The position numbers and the translations under genes are program-made. Shown piece after piece: positions 53,670-62,310 of a stretch of DNA of 64,000 bases. The notes below the pieces were generated by a model that saw only the letters and a list, made by a program, of their open reading frames with translations, was not told the origin of the DNA and did not search any database. How positions within the stretch are numbered: position 1 is the stretch's first letter; each line of letters starts with the position of its first letter. The DNA is from Aquibacillus rhizosphaerae (GTDB lineage Bacteria; Bacillota; Bacilli; Bacillales; Amphibacillaceae), in contig NZ_JASTZU010000018.1 in NCBI RefSeq assembly GCF_030282825.1, positions 62,001 to 126,000 of the forward strand, read 5' to 3'.

Positions 53670-53915
53670 GGTAATACTTCGTTCCGGCAGAATACTCCGC
53701 TTTCCATGGGCACGGCCTCAGCCTCATCAGAAGCAAAGAGCGCTTCTTCCGGATTACTCGCCCCACCCTAAGACATTCGCTGTTCCCATATGACAAGGAA
53801 AGCTACTTGAATACGCATCGCACGATGAAAAAACGTCGTTCTTTTTCTTTTTCAAGGAAGCGTTCTTTGCGATCGAGGAGACTCAGCGAAAGCCCGTTGG
53901 AAAGGGTATTTAATT
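53670..53915. repeat. Degenerate copy of a Bacillaceae intergenic repeat
   Basis: This segment is clearly richer in GC than its surroundings and includes CTTCGTTCCGGCAGAATACT, CCGCTTTCCATGGGCACGGC and CTCAGCCTCATCAGAAGC, followed by AGGAGACTCAGCGAAAGCC. I recognise these as parts of an intergenic repeat family common in Bacillaceae. The 84-codon frame that crosses it (53807-54061) is not a gene: it is basic, low in complexity and lacks a ribosome site. A more decayed copy lies near 18660-18830. Confidence 0.6.
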
Positions 53916-54262
53916 TTCTTCAGTGCCTGCTATATGTCATCTTGAAAAGAAAATATATCGCGTTAGAGTTAGGGAAAACTTTGTATCAACTACGAAATTT
54001 TAAATGGAACAAAATTTGTAGAAAGAGTATTTTTATAATTAGTCTATTAATAAAAAACTAGTTTTTTCCATCAATATAACAATATCTTATACCTTACTGC
54101 ATATACTCTTAAAAATGAGCAAACTTTACCCAACATACACGGTAAATAATTTCCCTCAGATTTTGTATTACATTGTAATGTCTAAGCTTAGCAGACTCAA
54201 CGAGTGAGAAAGGAAAAGGACTACATCTGAATTTTAACCCTATTTAGAAAGGAAAGTGATTC
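53916..54262. other. Upstream region of the glycogen operon
   Basis: I see no gene in these 347 bases. They probably hold the glg promoter, but I could not choose a clear -35/-10 pair. The ribosome site AGAAAGGAAAG is just before glgB. Confidence 0.4.
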
Positions 54263-56170
54263 ATGACCCGTGCGGTTATAAGCGACTATGATTTGTATTT
54301 ATTTCATGAAGGTAATCATTTTTTTAGTTATAACATACTTGGTTCCCATCTAGTTAAAGAAAATCATGTAGATGGAGTTCGATTTGTTGTTTGGGCTCCC
54401 AATGCAAACGATGTTCAGGTGGTGGGAAATTTCAATAATTGGAATGGCAATGAACATAAAATGAATAAGTTTTCTACAAATGGGATTTGGTCATTGTTCA
54501 TTCCAAATTTAACCGTAGGAGAAGTTTACAAATATAAATTGTTTAAAAAAAATGGGACCTCATTTTTAAAAGCAGATCCATACGCTCGCTATGCAGAACT
54601 TAGACCTAATACCGCTTCTATTGTCTATTCTATGAAAAAATTTCAATGGAATGACGACGAATGGTACGTATCAAAGCAAAATAAAAATAGTTTAAATCAA
54701 CCAATTAACATTTATGAGATGCACTTTGGTTCATGGAAGAAAAAGGATGGGGAATTTTTTACTTATCGAGAATTAGCGGATGAATTAATTGATTATGTGC
54801 TTAATTTAGGCTTTACACATATTGAAATATTACCAATAATGGAACATCCATATGACAGATCATGGGGTTACCAAATTACTGGTTTATATGCTGTGACAAG
54901 TCGTTATGGAGAACCCGAGGACTTTAAGTACTTTGTCGAACAGTGTCATCAAAAAGGGATAGGTGTATTGTTAGATTGGATTCCAGCTCACTTTGCCAAA
55001 GATGCCCATGGGTTAAGACAATTTGATGGAACGAGCCTATATGAATATGATGATCCTAATCGATCCGAATCAGAATGGGGCTCACTTTGCTTTGATTTAG
55101 GAAGCAATGAAGTAACTAGTTTTCTCATATCCAATGCAATGTACTGGTTAGATGAATTTCATATTGATGGTCTAAGAGTTGATGCAGTTTCAAGTATTCT
55201 CTATCTTGATTTTGGTAAAGAGGAAGGCACTTGGACTCCTAATAAATATGGAGGAAGAGAAAATTTAGATGCTATCCATTTCTTGAAAAAATTAAATGAA
55301 GTGATGTTCGAACATCACCCAGAAGTATTAATGATTGCAGAAGAATCTACAGCATGGCCACAAGTAACTGCTCCTACTTATTTAAATGGACTCGGTTTTA
55401 ATTTGAAATGGAATATGGGTTGGATGAATGATGTTTTGAAATACATGGAAATCGATCCAATTCACCGAAAATACCATCACCATTTATTAACATTTTCCTT
55501 TTTTTACGCATTTAGTGAAAATTTTATATTAGCTCTATCACATGATGAAGTTGTTCACGGTAAAAAATCTTTACTCAACAAGATGCCTGGTGATTATTGG
55601 CAAAAGTTTGCCAACTTACGAGTGTTGTTTGGGTACATGTACACACATCCTGGGAAAAAAACACTATTCATGGGGGCTGAGCTCGCTCAATTTGATGAGT
55701 GGAAAGATGAGGAACAACTTGATTGGAATCTATTAGATTTTGATATGCATAAAAACCTTTCAAACTATGTAAAGCAACTAAATTTGCTTTATAAACAAGA
55801 ACCTAGCTTATGGGAATTGGATTCAAGTTCAAATGGATTTTCCTGGATAGATCCTAGTAATCATGATCAAAGTATTATCACCTTTCTAAGAAAGAATGAA
55901 GAAGAACATGTAGTCATTGTTTGTAATTTTACACCGATGACTTATTCTAATTACCGAATCGGTGTACCGCAATATTCTTCTTATAGAGAAATAATAAACA
56001 GCGATAATCGCCAATTCGGCGGGTCGGGAATAGGAAACGATATTGTTTTTGCTAGTAATCATTCTTGGCATAACCAACCTTATCATGTAGAAATCAATGT
56101 TCCACCATTAGCTATGGTAATTTTGAAAGAGAAAGAACAGTTAACAAAGGGGGGGCGTAATGAATCGTAA
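54263..56170 (+). CDS. glgB: 1,4-alpha-glucan branching enzyme
   Basis: GlgB makes the alpha-1,6 branches of glycogen. The 635-residue protein has an N-terminal CBM48-like domain (about 20-110; [26 protein letters not shown]-type end), then a GH13 TIM barrel (about 150-510). Visible catalytic segments are [10 protein letters not shown] (nucleophile Asp, about 310), [10 protein letters not shown] (acid Glu, about 355) and [10 protein letters not shown] (third Asp, about 425). A C-terminal beta domain follows. The ATG at 54263 has a good ribosome site. It overlaps glgC by 11 bases and starts the operon. Confidence 0.96.
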   Translation: MTRAVISDYDLYLFHEGNHFFSYNILGSHLVKENHVDGVRFVVWAPNANDVQVVGNFNNWNGNEHKMNKFSTNGIWSLFIPNLTVGEVYKYKLFKKNGTSFLKADPYARYAELRPNTASIVYSMKKFQWNDDEWYVSKQNKNSLNQPINIYEMHFGSWKKKDGEFFTYRELADELIDYVLNLGFTHIEILPIMEHPYDRSWGYQITGLYAVTSRYGEPEDFKYFVEQCHQKGIGVLLDWIPAHFAKDAHGLRQFDGTSLYEYDDPNRSESEWGSLCFDLGSNEVTSFLISNAMYWLDEFHIDGLRVDAVSSILYLDFGKEEGTWTPNKYGGRENLDAIHFLKKLNEVMFEHHPEVLMIAEESTAWPQVTAPTYLNGLGFNLKWNMGWMNDVLKYMEIDPIHRKYHHHLLTFSFFYAFSENFILALSHDEVVHGKKSLLNKMPGDYWQKFANLRVLFGYMYTHPGKKTLFMGAELAQFDEWKDEEQLDWNLLDFDMHKNLSNYVKQLNLLYKQEPSLWELDSSSNGFSWIDPSNHDQSIITFLRKNEEEHVVIVCNFTPMTYSNYRIGVPQYSSYREIINSDNRQFGGSGIGNDIVFASNHSWHNQPYHVEINVPPLAMVILKEKEQLTKGGRNES

Positions 56171-57308
56171 AGAAATGGTCGCGATGTTATTAGCTGGTGG
56201 GGAAGGAAGTCGTTTAGGGAACTTAACAAAATGGATTGCTAAACCAGCTGTACCTTTCGGTGGCAAGTATCGTATTATCGATTTTACTTTGAGTAATTGC
56301 AGCAATTCTGGAATTGATACTGTTGGAGTTCTAACACAGTATCAGCCACTAATCCTTCATTCCTATTTAGGTGTTGGTACTCCTTGGGATTTAAATAGAA
56401 AGCGTGGAGGGTTAAAAATATTGCCACCGTTCGTACAAAAGGAAGGTGGTCGCTGGTATAAGGGAACAGCTAATGCGATATATGAAAATATTACATTTAT
56501 TGAACAATATGATCCTGAATACGTATTAATTATTTCTGGTGATCACATATACAAAATGGATTATACAAAAATGTTGGATTCACATAAAAAAAACAATGCG
56601 GATGTTACCATATCTGTAACTCCGGTTCCATGGGAGGAAACGAGTCGGTTTGGGATTATGAACACGGATGAAAATCTGAAGATACAAGAATTTGAAGAAA
56701 AACCTACCAATCCTAAGAGTAACCTTGCTTCTATGGGAGTGTATATATTTAATTGGCACACGTTAAAACGGTACCTTCTTGATAATGAAAAGAAAACCTT
56801 AAGTAATGATTTTGGCAAAGATATTATACCAGCCATGTTAAAAGATCATTGTTCACTCCAAGCTTATCCTTTTGAGGGCTACTGGAAAGACGTAGGTACG
56901 ATTGATAGTCTATGGCAAGCGAATCTAGACTTATTAGATGATGTTGGGTTGAATCTTCATGAGTGTAATTGGCGGATTCGTTCTGTTGAACCTAACATGC
57001 CTCCTCAATATATTGGTTCAGATGCAATAGTAAGAAATTCTATGGTCGGTGAAGGTTCCACAGTTATGGGTGAAATTAACCATTCAATTTTATTTTACGA
57101 TGTTCAAGTTAATAGTGGGAGTTTAGTAGAAGATGCCATTGTTATGCCGCATACCAAAATAGGGAAAAATACAACCATAAGAAGGTGTATTATCGGTGAA
57201 GGAATGATTATCCCCGATGGTGTAACTATTGGCAACAAAGAAGGGCCCATCCAACTAATTGACCAATCTACCAATCCAGAACAAGCCTATAATAGTTCTG
57301 CTAACTAA
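56160..57308 (+). CDS. glgC: Glucose-1-phosphate adenylyltransferase, catalytic subunit
   Basis: GlgC makes ADP-glucose from glucose 1-phosphate and ATP, the donor for glycogen. The 382-residue protein shows [14 protein letters not shown], the [15 protein letters not shown] site, the catalytic [10 protein letters not shown] and the sugar-phosphate lysine in FEEKPTNP, and ends in a left-handed beta helix. It starts behind AAGGGGGGG inside the end of glgB. In Bacillus it pairs with GlgD. Control by effectors such as fructose bisphosphate differs among species and cannot be read here. Confidence 0.95.
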   Translation: MNRKEMVAMLLAGGEGSRLGNLTKWIAKPAVPFGGKYRIIDFTLSNCSNSGIDTVGVLTQYQPLILHSYLGVGTPWDLNRKRGGLKILPPFVQKEGGRWYKGTANAIYENITFIEQYDPEYVLIISGDHIYKMDYTKMLDSHKKNNADVTISVTPVPWEETSRFGIMNTDENLKIQEFEEKPTNPKSNLASMGVYIFNWHTLKRYLLDNEKKTLSNDFGKDIIPAMLKDHCSLQAYPFEGYWKDVGTIDSLWQANLDLLDDVGLNLHECNWRIRSVEPNMPPQYIGSDAIVRNSMVGEGSTVMGEINHSILFYDVQVNSGSLVEDAIVMPHTKIGKNTTIRRCIIGEGMIIPDGVTIGNKEGPIQLIDQSTNPEQAYNSSAN

Positions 57309-57325
57309 GGGAGTGAGTTAAATAT

Positions 57326-58420
57326 ATGAACAATGTACTCGGTATCTTACATGTAGATGAAAAAACACAAGGTTTACATCCTTTAACAAAACACCGCTGT
57401 ACTGCCAGTGTACCATTTGCAAGTAGGTATAGAATGATAGATTTTATGCTTTCTAGTATGGTGAATTCTAACATACAGAATATAGCTGTGTTCACAACAT
57501 TAAATAACCGTTCACTTCTAGACCATTTAGGTGACGGTAAAGATTGGGATCTTGATCGCAAACAAGATGGCTTGTTTACATTTTCAACAAACCATTTTAA
57601 AGAGTCGTCTAATCTTAAAGCACTTCAATCAGCAATAGACTATCTAGAGAAAAGTAGTCAAGAATATGTACTCATTTGTTTGTCCAACTTGGTTACAAAT
57701 ATTGACTTTCGACCGTTATACAACCAACACGTTAAATCTGATGCAGATGTGACAGTAATGTGCACTGCAAAAGAACATAATGATACACTTTTCACAAATA
57801 TAGAAATGGATGATTTTCAAAATATTATGGATATTGATCGAAAACAATCCAATATGGGTTCACTTGATATTTATATGATTAGCAAGTCAAAGTTAATTGA
57901 TTTAATCAGTACGCATGCTTTCAAATACCGTTATATACAAGATGTCATACGACATAACATGAATAAGAATATAAAGGTAAAGGGTTTTAAATATGAAGGA
58001 TATGTAACTAAAATTAATACAATTAAACGATATTATGATAGCAGTATAGATTTATTAGATCCAACTAAATTCAAACAATTATTTAAAGATAATAATGAAA
58101 TTTATACAAAATTAAAAGATGAACCACCGACAACATTTCATAATACATCTAGTATTAAAAACTCATTAATTGCCAATGGTTGTATCGTGGAAGGACATGT
58201 GGAAAATAGCATCTTGTTTAGAGGTGTTCATGTGAACAAAGGGGCAGTAATCAAAAATAGCATTGTGATGCAAAAGTGTATGATAGGTGAATACGCTCAA
58301 CTGGATCGAATGATATTGGATAAAGAAGTTAATGTATTACCTAACGATAGGTTTTTAGGTACGGAAAAGAAGCCAAGAGTGGTTCCAAAGAAAAAAACGA
58401 TAGGGACTTTTGTTATATGA
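57326..58420 (+). CDS. glgD: Glucose-1-phosphate adenylyltransferase, regulatory subunit
   Basis: GlgD is the second subunit of the Gram-positive ADP-glucose pyrophosphorylase. The 364-residue protein resembles GlgC but lacks key catalytic residues: the first loop is LHVDEKTQGLHPLTKHRCTA (20 residues) without the GGxGxRL motif, and the active-site region is poor. It stabilises and activates GlgC. It keeps VPFASRYRMIDF and the C-terminal beta helix. AAGGGAGTGAG precedes the ATG. It overlaps glgA by four bases (ATGA). Confidence 0.93.
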   Translation: MNNVLGILHVDEKTQGLHPLTKHRCTASVPFASRYRMIDFMLSSMVNSNIQNIAVFTTLNNRSLLDHLGDGKDWDLDRKQDGLFTFSTNHFKESSNLKALQSAIDYLEKSSQEYVLICLSNLVTNIDFRPLYNQHVKSDADVTVMCTAKEHNDTLFTNIEMDDFQNIMDIDRKQSNMGSLDIYMISKSKLIDLISTHAFKYRYIQDVIRHNMNKNIKVKGFKYEGYVTKINTIKRYYDSSIDLLDPTKFKQLFKDNNEIYTKLKDEPPTTFHNTSSIKNSLIANGCIVEGHVENSILFRGVHVNKGAVIKNSIVMQKCMIGEYAQLDRMILDKEVNVLPNDRFLGTEKKPRVVPKKKTIGTFVI

Positions 58421-59874
58421 ATATTGTATTTATTGCATCTGAAGGGGTGCCGTTCGTCAAAACTGGTGGTTTAGCCGATGTTATTGGTTCGCTGCCGCAT
58501 GCACTAGCAGATGAAGGCAATCGAATACAAGTTTTCCTCCCAAAACATAAGACCATACCTGAACAATATAAACGAGCTATGAAAACCGTCTATCGGGGTG
58601 AAATAACACTGGGGTGGAGAAAACAGTATTGTGGCGTAGAGGCTCTTAGACATGATGGGATTAATTACTATTTTATTGACAATGAATTCTATTTTGGAAG
58701 GGATAATATTTACGGATATTCTGATGATCCAGATGAAGCAGAACGATATGTGTTTTTCTCAAAAGCTGTATTAGAGATGCTTCCACACTTACTAGCAAAG
58801 CCAGATATTCTTCACTTACATGATTGGCAAACATCTATCATTCCAATATTCCTTCAAACCCACTACAAACAGAATGCTTACTACCAAGCGATAAAGACTA
58901 TTTTTACTATCCATAATCTTAAATATCAAGGACAATTTTCAAGAGATTTACTAGGAGACATTATTGAAATTAGCAGCAACGAGTTTTATCAAAATGGATT
59001 AGAATATTATGGACATATAAATCTAATGAAAGGTGCCATTAATAATGCAGATTTGATTACAACAGTGAGTCAAACTTATGCTGAAGAAATTCAGTATGCT
59101 TTTTTTGGTGAAGGATTAGATGGACTGCTCCGAAAAAGGTGTGATAGTTTACATGGAATTATGAATGGAATTAGTAACACGATATACAATCCAGAAAAAG
59201 ATAGTTCGCTTGATTTTTGCTATCGAGATAATCAAGGTAAATTACTTAATAAAAAAGCCCTTCAAGAACGACTAGGATTAGGGGTTGAGGATATGCCTAT
59301 TTTAGCCATGGTCACGAGATTAGTTGAACAAAAAGGATTAGATTTAGTAATACATGTGGTTGAACAAATAATGGAAGAAGACGATATTCAAATGATTATC
59401 TTAGGAACTGGTGAGCAACCATACGCTAACAAGCTTACAGAGATTGCAAATAAATATCCTCATAAGTTTGTATTTAAAAATTTATTTGATGAAGGGTTAT
59501 CAAGAAAAGTTTATGCGGGTGCGGATTGTTTGTTAATGCCTTCTTTATTTGAGCCATGTGGATTAAGCCAATTAATTGCATTACGATACGGAACAGTACC
59601 AATTGTAAGAGAAACCGGAGGATTAAAAGACACAATCCATTCTTATAATGAATTTAGTGGAGAAGGGAATGGATTTAGTTTTACTAATTATAATGCAGAT
59701 GACATGTTGTACACCATTAGAAGAGCAATATATTTTTATAAGAATAAACAGAAATGGAATGAAATTATAAATAATGGTAGAATGCAAGATTTTAGTTGGA
59801 AACAGTCTGCAGTAAAATATGATGAACTATACCAACTACTTAAAACAGAGGATGGTGACGTAGATGTTTTCTAA
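58417..59874 (+). CDS. glgA: Glycogen synthase (ADP-glucose)
   Basis: GlgA adds glucose from ADP-glucose to the non-reducing ends of glycogen. The 485-residue GT5 enzyme has the KTGGLADVIGSLPHAL motif at the start, DWQTSIIPIFLQTHY, HNLKYQGQF and the C-terminal GT-B half with MVTRLVEQKGLDL and MPSLFEPCGLSQLIALRYGT (20 residues). The start overlaps glgD by four bases. Its end overlaps glgP by 11 bases. Confidence 0.96.
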   Translation: MNIVFIASEGVPFVKTGGLADVIGSLPHALADEGNRIQVFLPKHKTIPEQYKRAMKTVYRGEITLGWRKQYCGVEALRHDGINYYFIDNEFYFGRDNIYGYSDDPDEAERYVFFSKAVLEMLPHLLAKPDILHLHDWQTSIIPIFLQTHYKQNAYYQAIKTIFTIHNLKYQGQFSRDLLGDIIEISSNEFYQNGLEYYGHINLMKGAINNADLITTVSQTYAEEIQYAFFGEGLDGLLRKRCDSLHGIMNGISNTIYNPEKDSSLDFCYRDNQGKLLNKKALQERLGLGVEDMPILAMVTRLVEQKGLDLVIHVVEQIMEEDDIQMIILGTGEQPYANKLTEIANKYPHKFVFKNLFDEGLSRKVYAGADCLLMPSLFEPCGLSQLIALRYGTVPIVRETGGLKDTIHSYNEFSGEGNGFSFTNYNADDMLYTIRRAIYFYKNKQKWNEIINNGRMQDFSWKQSAVKYDELYQLLKTEDGDVDVF

Positions 59875-62272
59875 CAAGGAATCTTTTAAAATAGCTTTTA
59901 TGGATCGTCTGGTTTCGATTCATGGTAAAGATGTTGGAGCGACAACAATTGCTGATCAATACTACACACTTGGAACGATGGTTCGTGAATATGCAAGTTC
60001 CAATTGGGTGAAGACAAATGATGTGTACAAAAACGCTAAAACCAAACAAGTGTACTATTTATCGATGGAATTTTTATTAGGAAAGTTATTAAAAAATTAC
60101 TTATATAATCTTGATATTTATCAGATTAGTAAAGATGGTCTAAAAGAACTTGGTATTGACATAGAAGTACTTATGGAAGAGGAACCAGACGCTGGGTTAG
60201 GTAACGGAGGTCTAGGGAGACTTGCTGCTGATTTTATGGACTCGTTTGCTTCATTAAATTTACCTGGACATGGTTGTGGGATTCGCTATAAATATGGCTT
60301 GTTCGAACAAAAAATCATTGATGGCTATCAAGTTGAAGTGCCAGACTACTGGTTAAAAGAAGGAAATGTTTGGGAAGTTCGGAAGTCAGACAAAGCTTTC
60401 GAAGTAAGATTCGGAGGTAAAGTGATTACAAACACACAAAACCGCGAATTAACTTTTGAGCATATTGATTACGAACCAGTATTAGCAGTACCTTATGATA
60501 TGCCAATGGTAGGTTATAAGAATGATACAGTTAATACCTTAAGACTTTGGGGTGCAGAATCGAAAATGAAACACGTAGATCCTGCTGATTTATCTGGTCA
60601 AAGCTACTACAAGGTCATTGAATATAAAAGAAGAACCGAAGCAATTGAAGAATTTTTATATCCTGATGATTCCACTGAAGAAGGTAAAGTTCTTCGGTTA
60701 AAGCAACAATACTTTCTCGTATCAGCTAGCTTACAAAGTATATTAGAAAGATTTAAACGAATTAATGATAATTTAATCGATTTGCCAGATAAAATTGCAA
60801 TTCATACGAATGATACGCATCCTGTTCTAGCTATTCCGGAACTTATGCGTCTTTTAATTGATAACGAAGGATTAGGGTGGGAGCAGGCTTGGGCGATTAC
60901 TACAAAAACCATTTCTTATACTAACCACACGATTTTATCAGAAGCTTTAGAAACATGGCCGATAAACTTATTCCAATCACTTCTTCCTCGAATTTTTATG
61001 ATAATAGAAGAGATAAATGAACGGTTTTGCACAAAGTTGTGGGATACGTACCCTGGTGATTGGGATAAAATAGCGAAATTGGCTATCTTATCTGATGATC
61101 AAGTAAAAATGGCAAACTTAGCAGTAATTGGAAGCCACAGTGTTAATGGAGTTTCAAAGCTACATAGTCATATTTTGAAAAACCAATTAATGAAAGATTA
61201 TAAAAAGTTAATGCCAAATAAATTCAATAATAAAACAAACGGTATCTCTCATAGAAGGTGGCTATTGGTAGCAAATCCAGGCTTGGCAGACATCATTAAT
61301 GATGCGATTGGACGCACCTGGATAGAAAATCCTAAAGAATTACAAGAATTAAAAAAATATTCGAATGATCAAGCATTTCAACAAGAGCTTCAAAATGTTA
61401 AAAACCGAAATAAAAAAGATTTAGCAAACTGGATTTACAAGCAAGAAGGTTTAGTTATTGACCCATCCTCGATATTCGACGTTCATATTAAACGCATGCA
61501 CGCATATAAGCGTCAATTATTAAATTTATTTCACATTATTGATCTCTATCGAAGGTTAAAAGAAAACCCAAATTTAGGCCTAACTCCCAGAACATTTATT
61601 TTCGGGGGTAAAGCTGCGCCCAGTTATTATCTAGCAAAAAATGTTGTTAAGTTAATTAACGCTCTTGCAAAAGTTATAAATCAAGATAAAACAATTAAGA
61701 ACAAAATAAAAATTGTTTTTATAAAAAACTATGGTGTCTCTGATGCAGAACGAATAATTCCTGCTACCGATGTAAGTGAACAAATTTCAACTGCAAGTAA
61801 GGAAGCATCAGGAACAGGGAATATGAAGTTTATGATGAACGGAGCCATGACAATTGGTACGATGGACGGTGCAAATATTGAAATGGGTGAAGCGGTTGGA
61901 CTTGAAAACATGTTTTTATTTGGATTAAAGCCTGAAGAAGTACTTGGTTTTTATAAACGTGGGGATTATGACGTTAGAGAGATTTACAATCAAGATCCAA
62001 GGTTAAAGTTTATACTCGAACAATTAATTAGTGGTCCTTTAGGTAGAGAAGATGCAGATTTTAAATCGATTTATTATAGCTTGCTTCATAATGATGAATA
62101 CTTTGTCTTAAAAGATTTCGCTTCTTATGTTAAAGCACAAAATAAAATCTCATTTGCATATTCCAATCAACAAGAGTGGTTATCAAAGTCGATATTAAAT
62201 ATCGCAAACTCGGGTGAATTTTCAAGTGATCGTACGATACAGGAATACTCGAAAGATATTTGGAACATCTAA
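59864..62272 (+). CDS. glgP: Glycogen phosphorylase
   Basis: GlgP releases glucose 1-phosphate from glycogen with phosphate and PLP. The 802-residue GT35 enzyme has the substrate segments GLGNGGLGRLAADFMDS and HTNDTHPVLAIPELMRLL and the PLP-lysine signature EASGTGNMKFMMNGAMTIG (lysine near residue 650). The bacterial protein lacks the N-terminal phosphorylation site of animal enzymes. It starts inside the end of glgA. Synthesis and breakdown enzymes are thus in one transcript, as in B. subtilis. Confidence 0.96.
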   Translation: MFSNKESFKIAFMDRLVSIHGKDVGATTIADQYYTLGTMVREYASSNWVKTNDVYKNAKTKQVYYLSMEFLLGKLLKNYLYNLDIYQISKDGLKELGIDIEVLMEEEPDAGLGNGGLGRLAADFMDSFASLNLPGHGCGIRYKYGLFEQKIIDGYQVEVPDYWLKEGNVWEVRKSDKAFEVRFGGKVITNTQNRELTFEHIDYEPVLAVPYDMPMVGYKNDTVNTLRLWGAESKMKHVDPADLSGQSYYKVIEYKRRTEAIEEFLYPDDSTEEGKVLRLKQQYFLVSASLQSILERFKRINDNLIDLPDKIAIHTNDTHPVLAIPELMRLLIDNEGLGWEQAWAITTKTISYTNHTILSEALETWPINLFQSLLPRIFMIIEEINERFCTKLWDTYPGDWDKIAKLAILSDDQVKMANLAVIGSHSVNGVSKLHSHILKNQLMKDYKKLMPNKFNNKTNGISHRRWLLVANPGLADIINDAIGRTWIENPKELQELKKYSNDQAFQQELQNVKNRNKKDLANWIYKQEGLVIDPSSIFDVHIKRMHAYKRQLLNLFHIIDLYRRLKENPNLGLTPRTFIFGGKAAPSYYLAKNVVKLINALAKVINQDKTIKNKIKIVFIKNYGVSDAERIIPATDVSEQISTASKEASGTGNMKFMMNGAMTIGTMDGANIEMGEAVGLENMFLFGLKPEEVLGFYKRGDYDVREIYNQDPRLKFILEQLISGPLGREDADFKSIYYSLLHNDEYFVLKDFASYVKAQNKISFAYSNQQEWLSKSILNIANSGEFSSDRTIQEYSKDIWNI

Positions 62273-62310
62273 GTTGTTTTTATTACAGATAGTTAACGAG
62301 GTGGCTTTTT

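Noticed and set aside
53807-54061. 84-codon basic open frame
   Set aside because: It overlaps the degenerate repeat, has no ribosome site, and its Arg/Ser-rich start followed by unrelated hydrophobic sequence is not protein-like.
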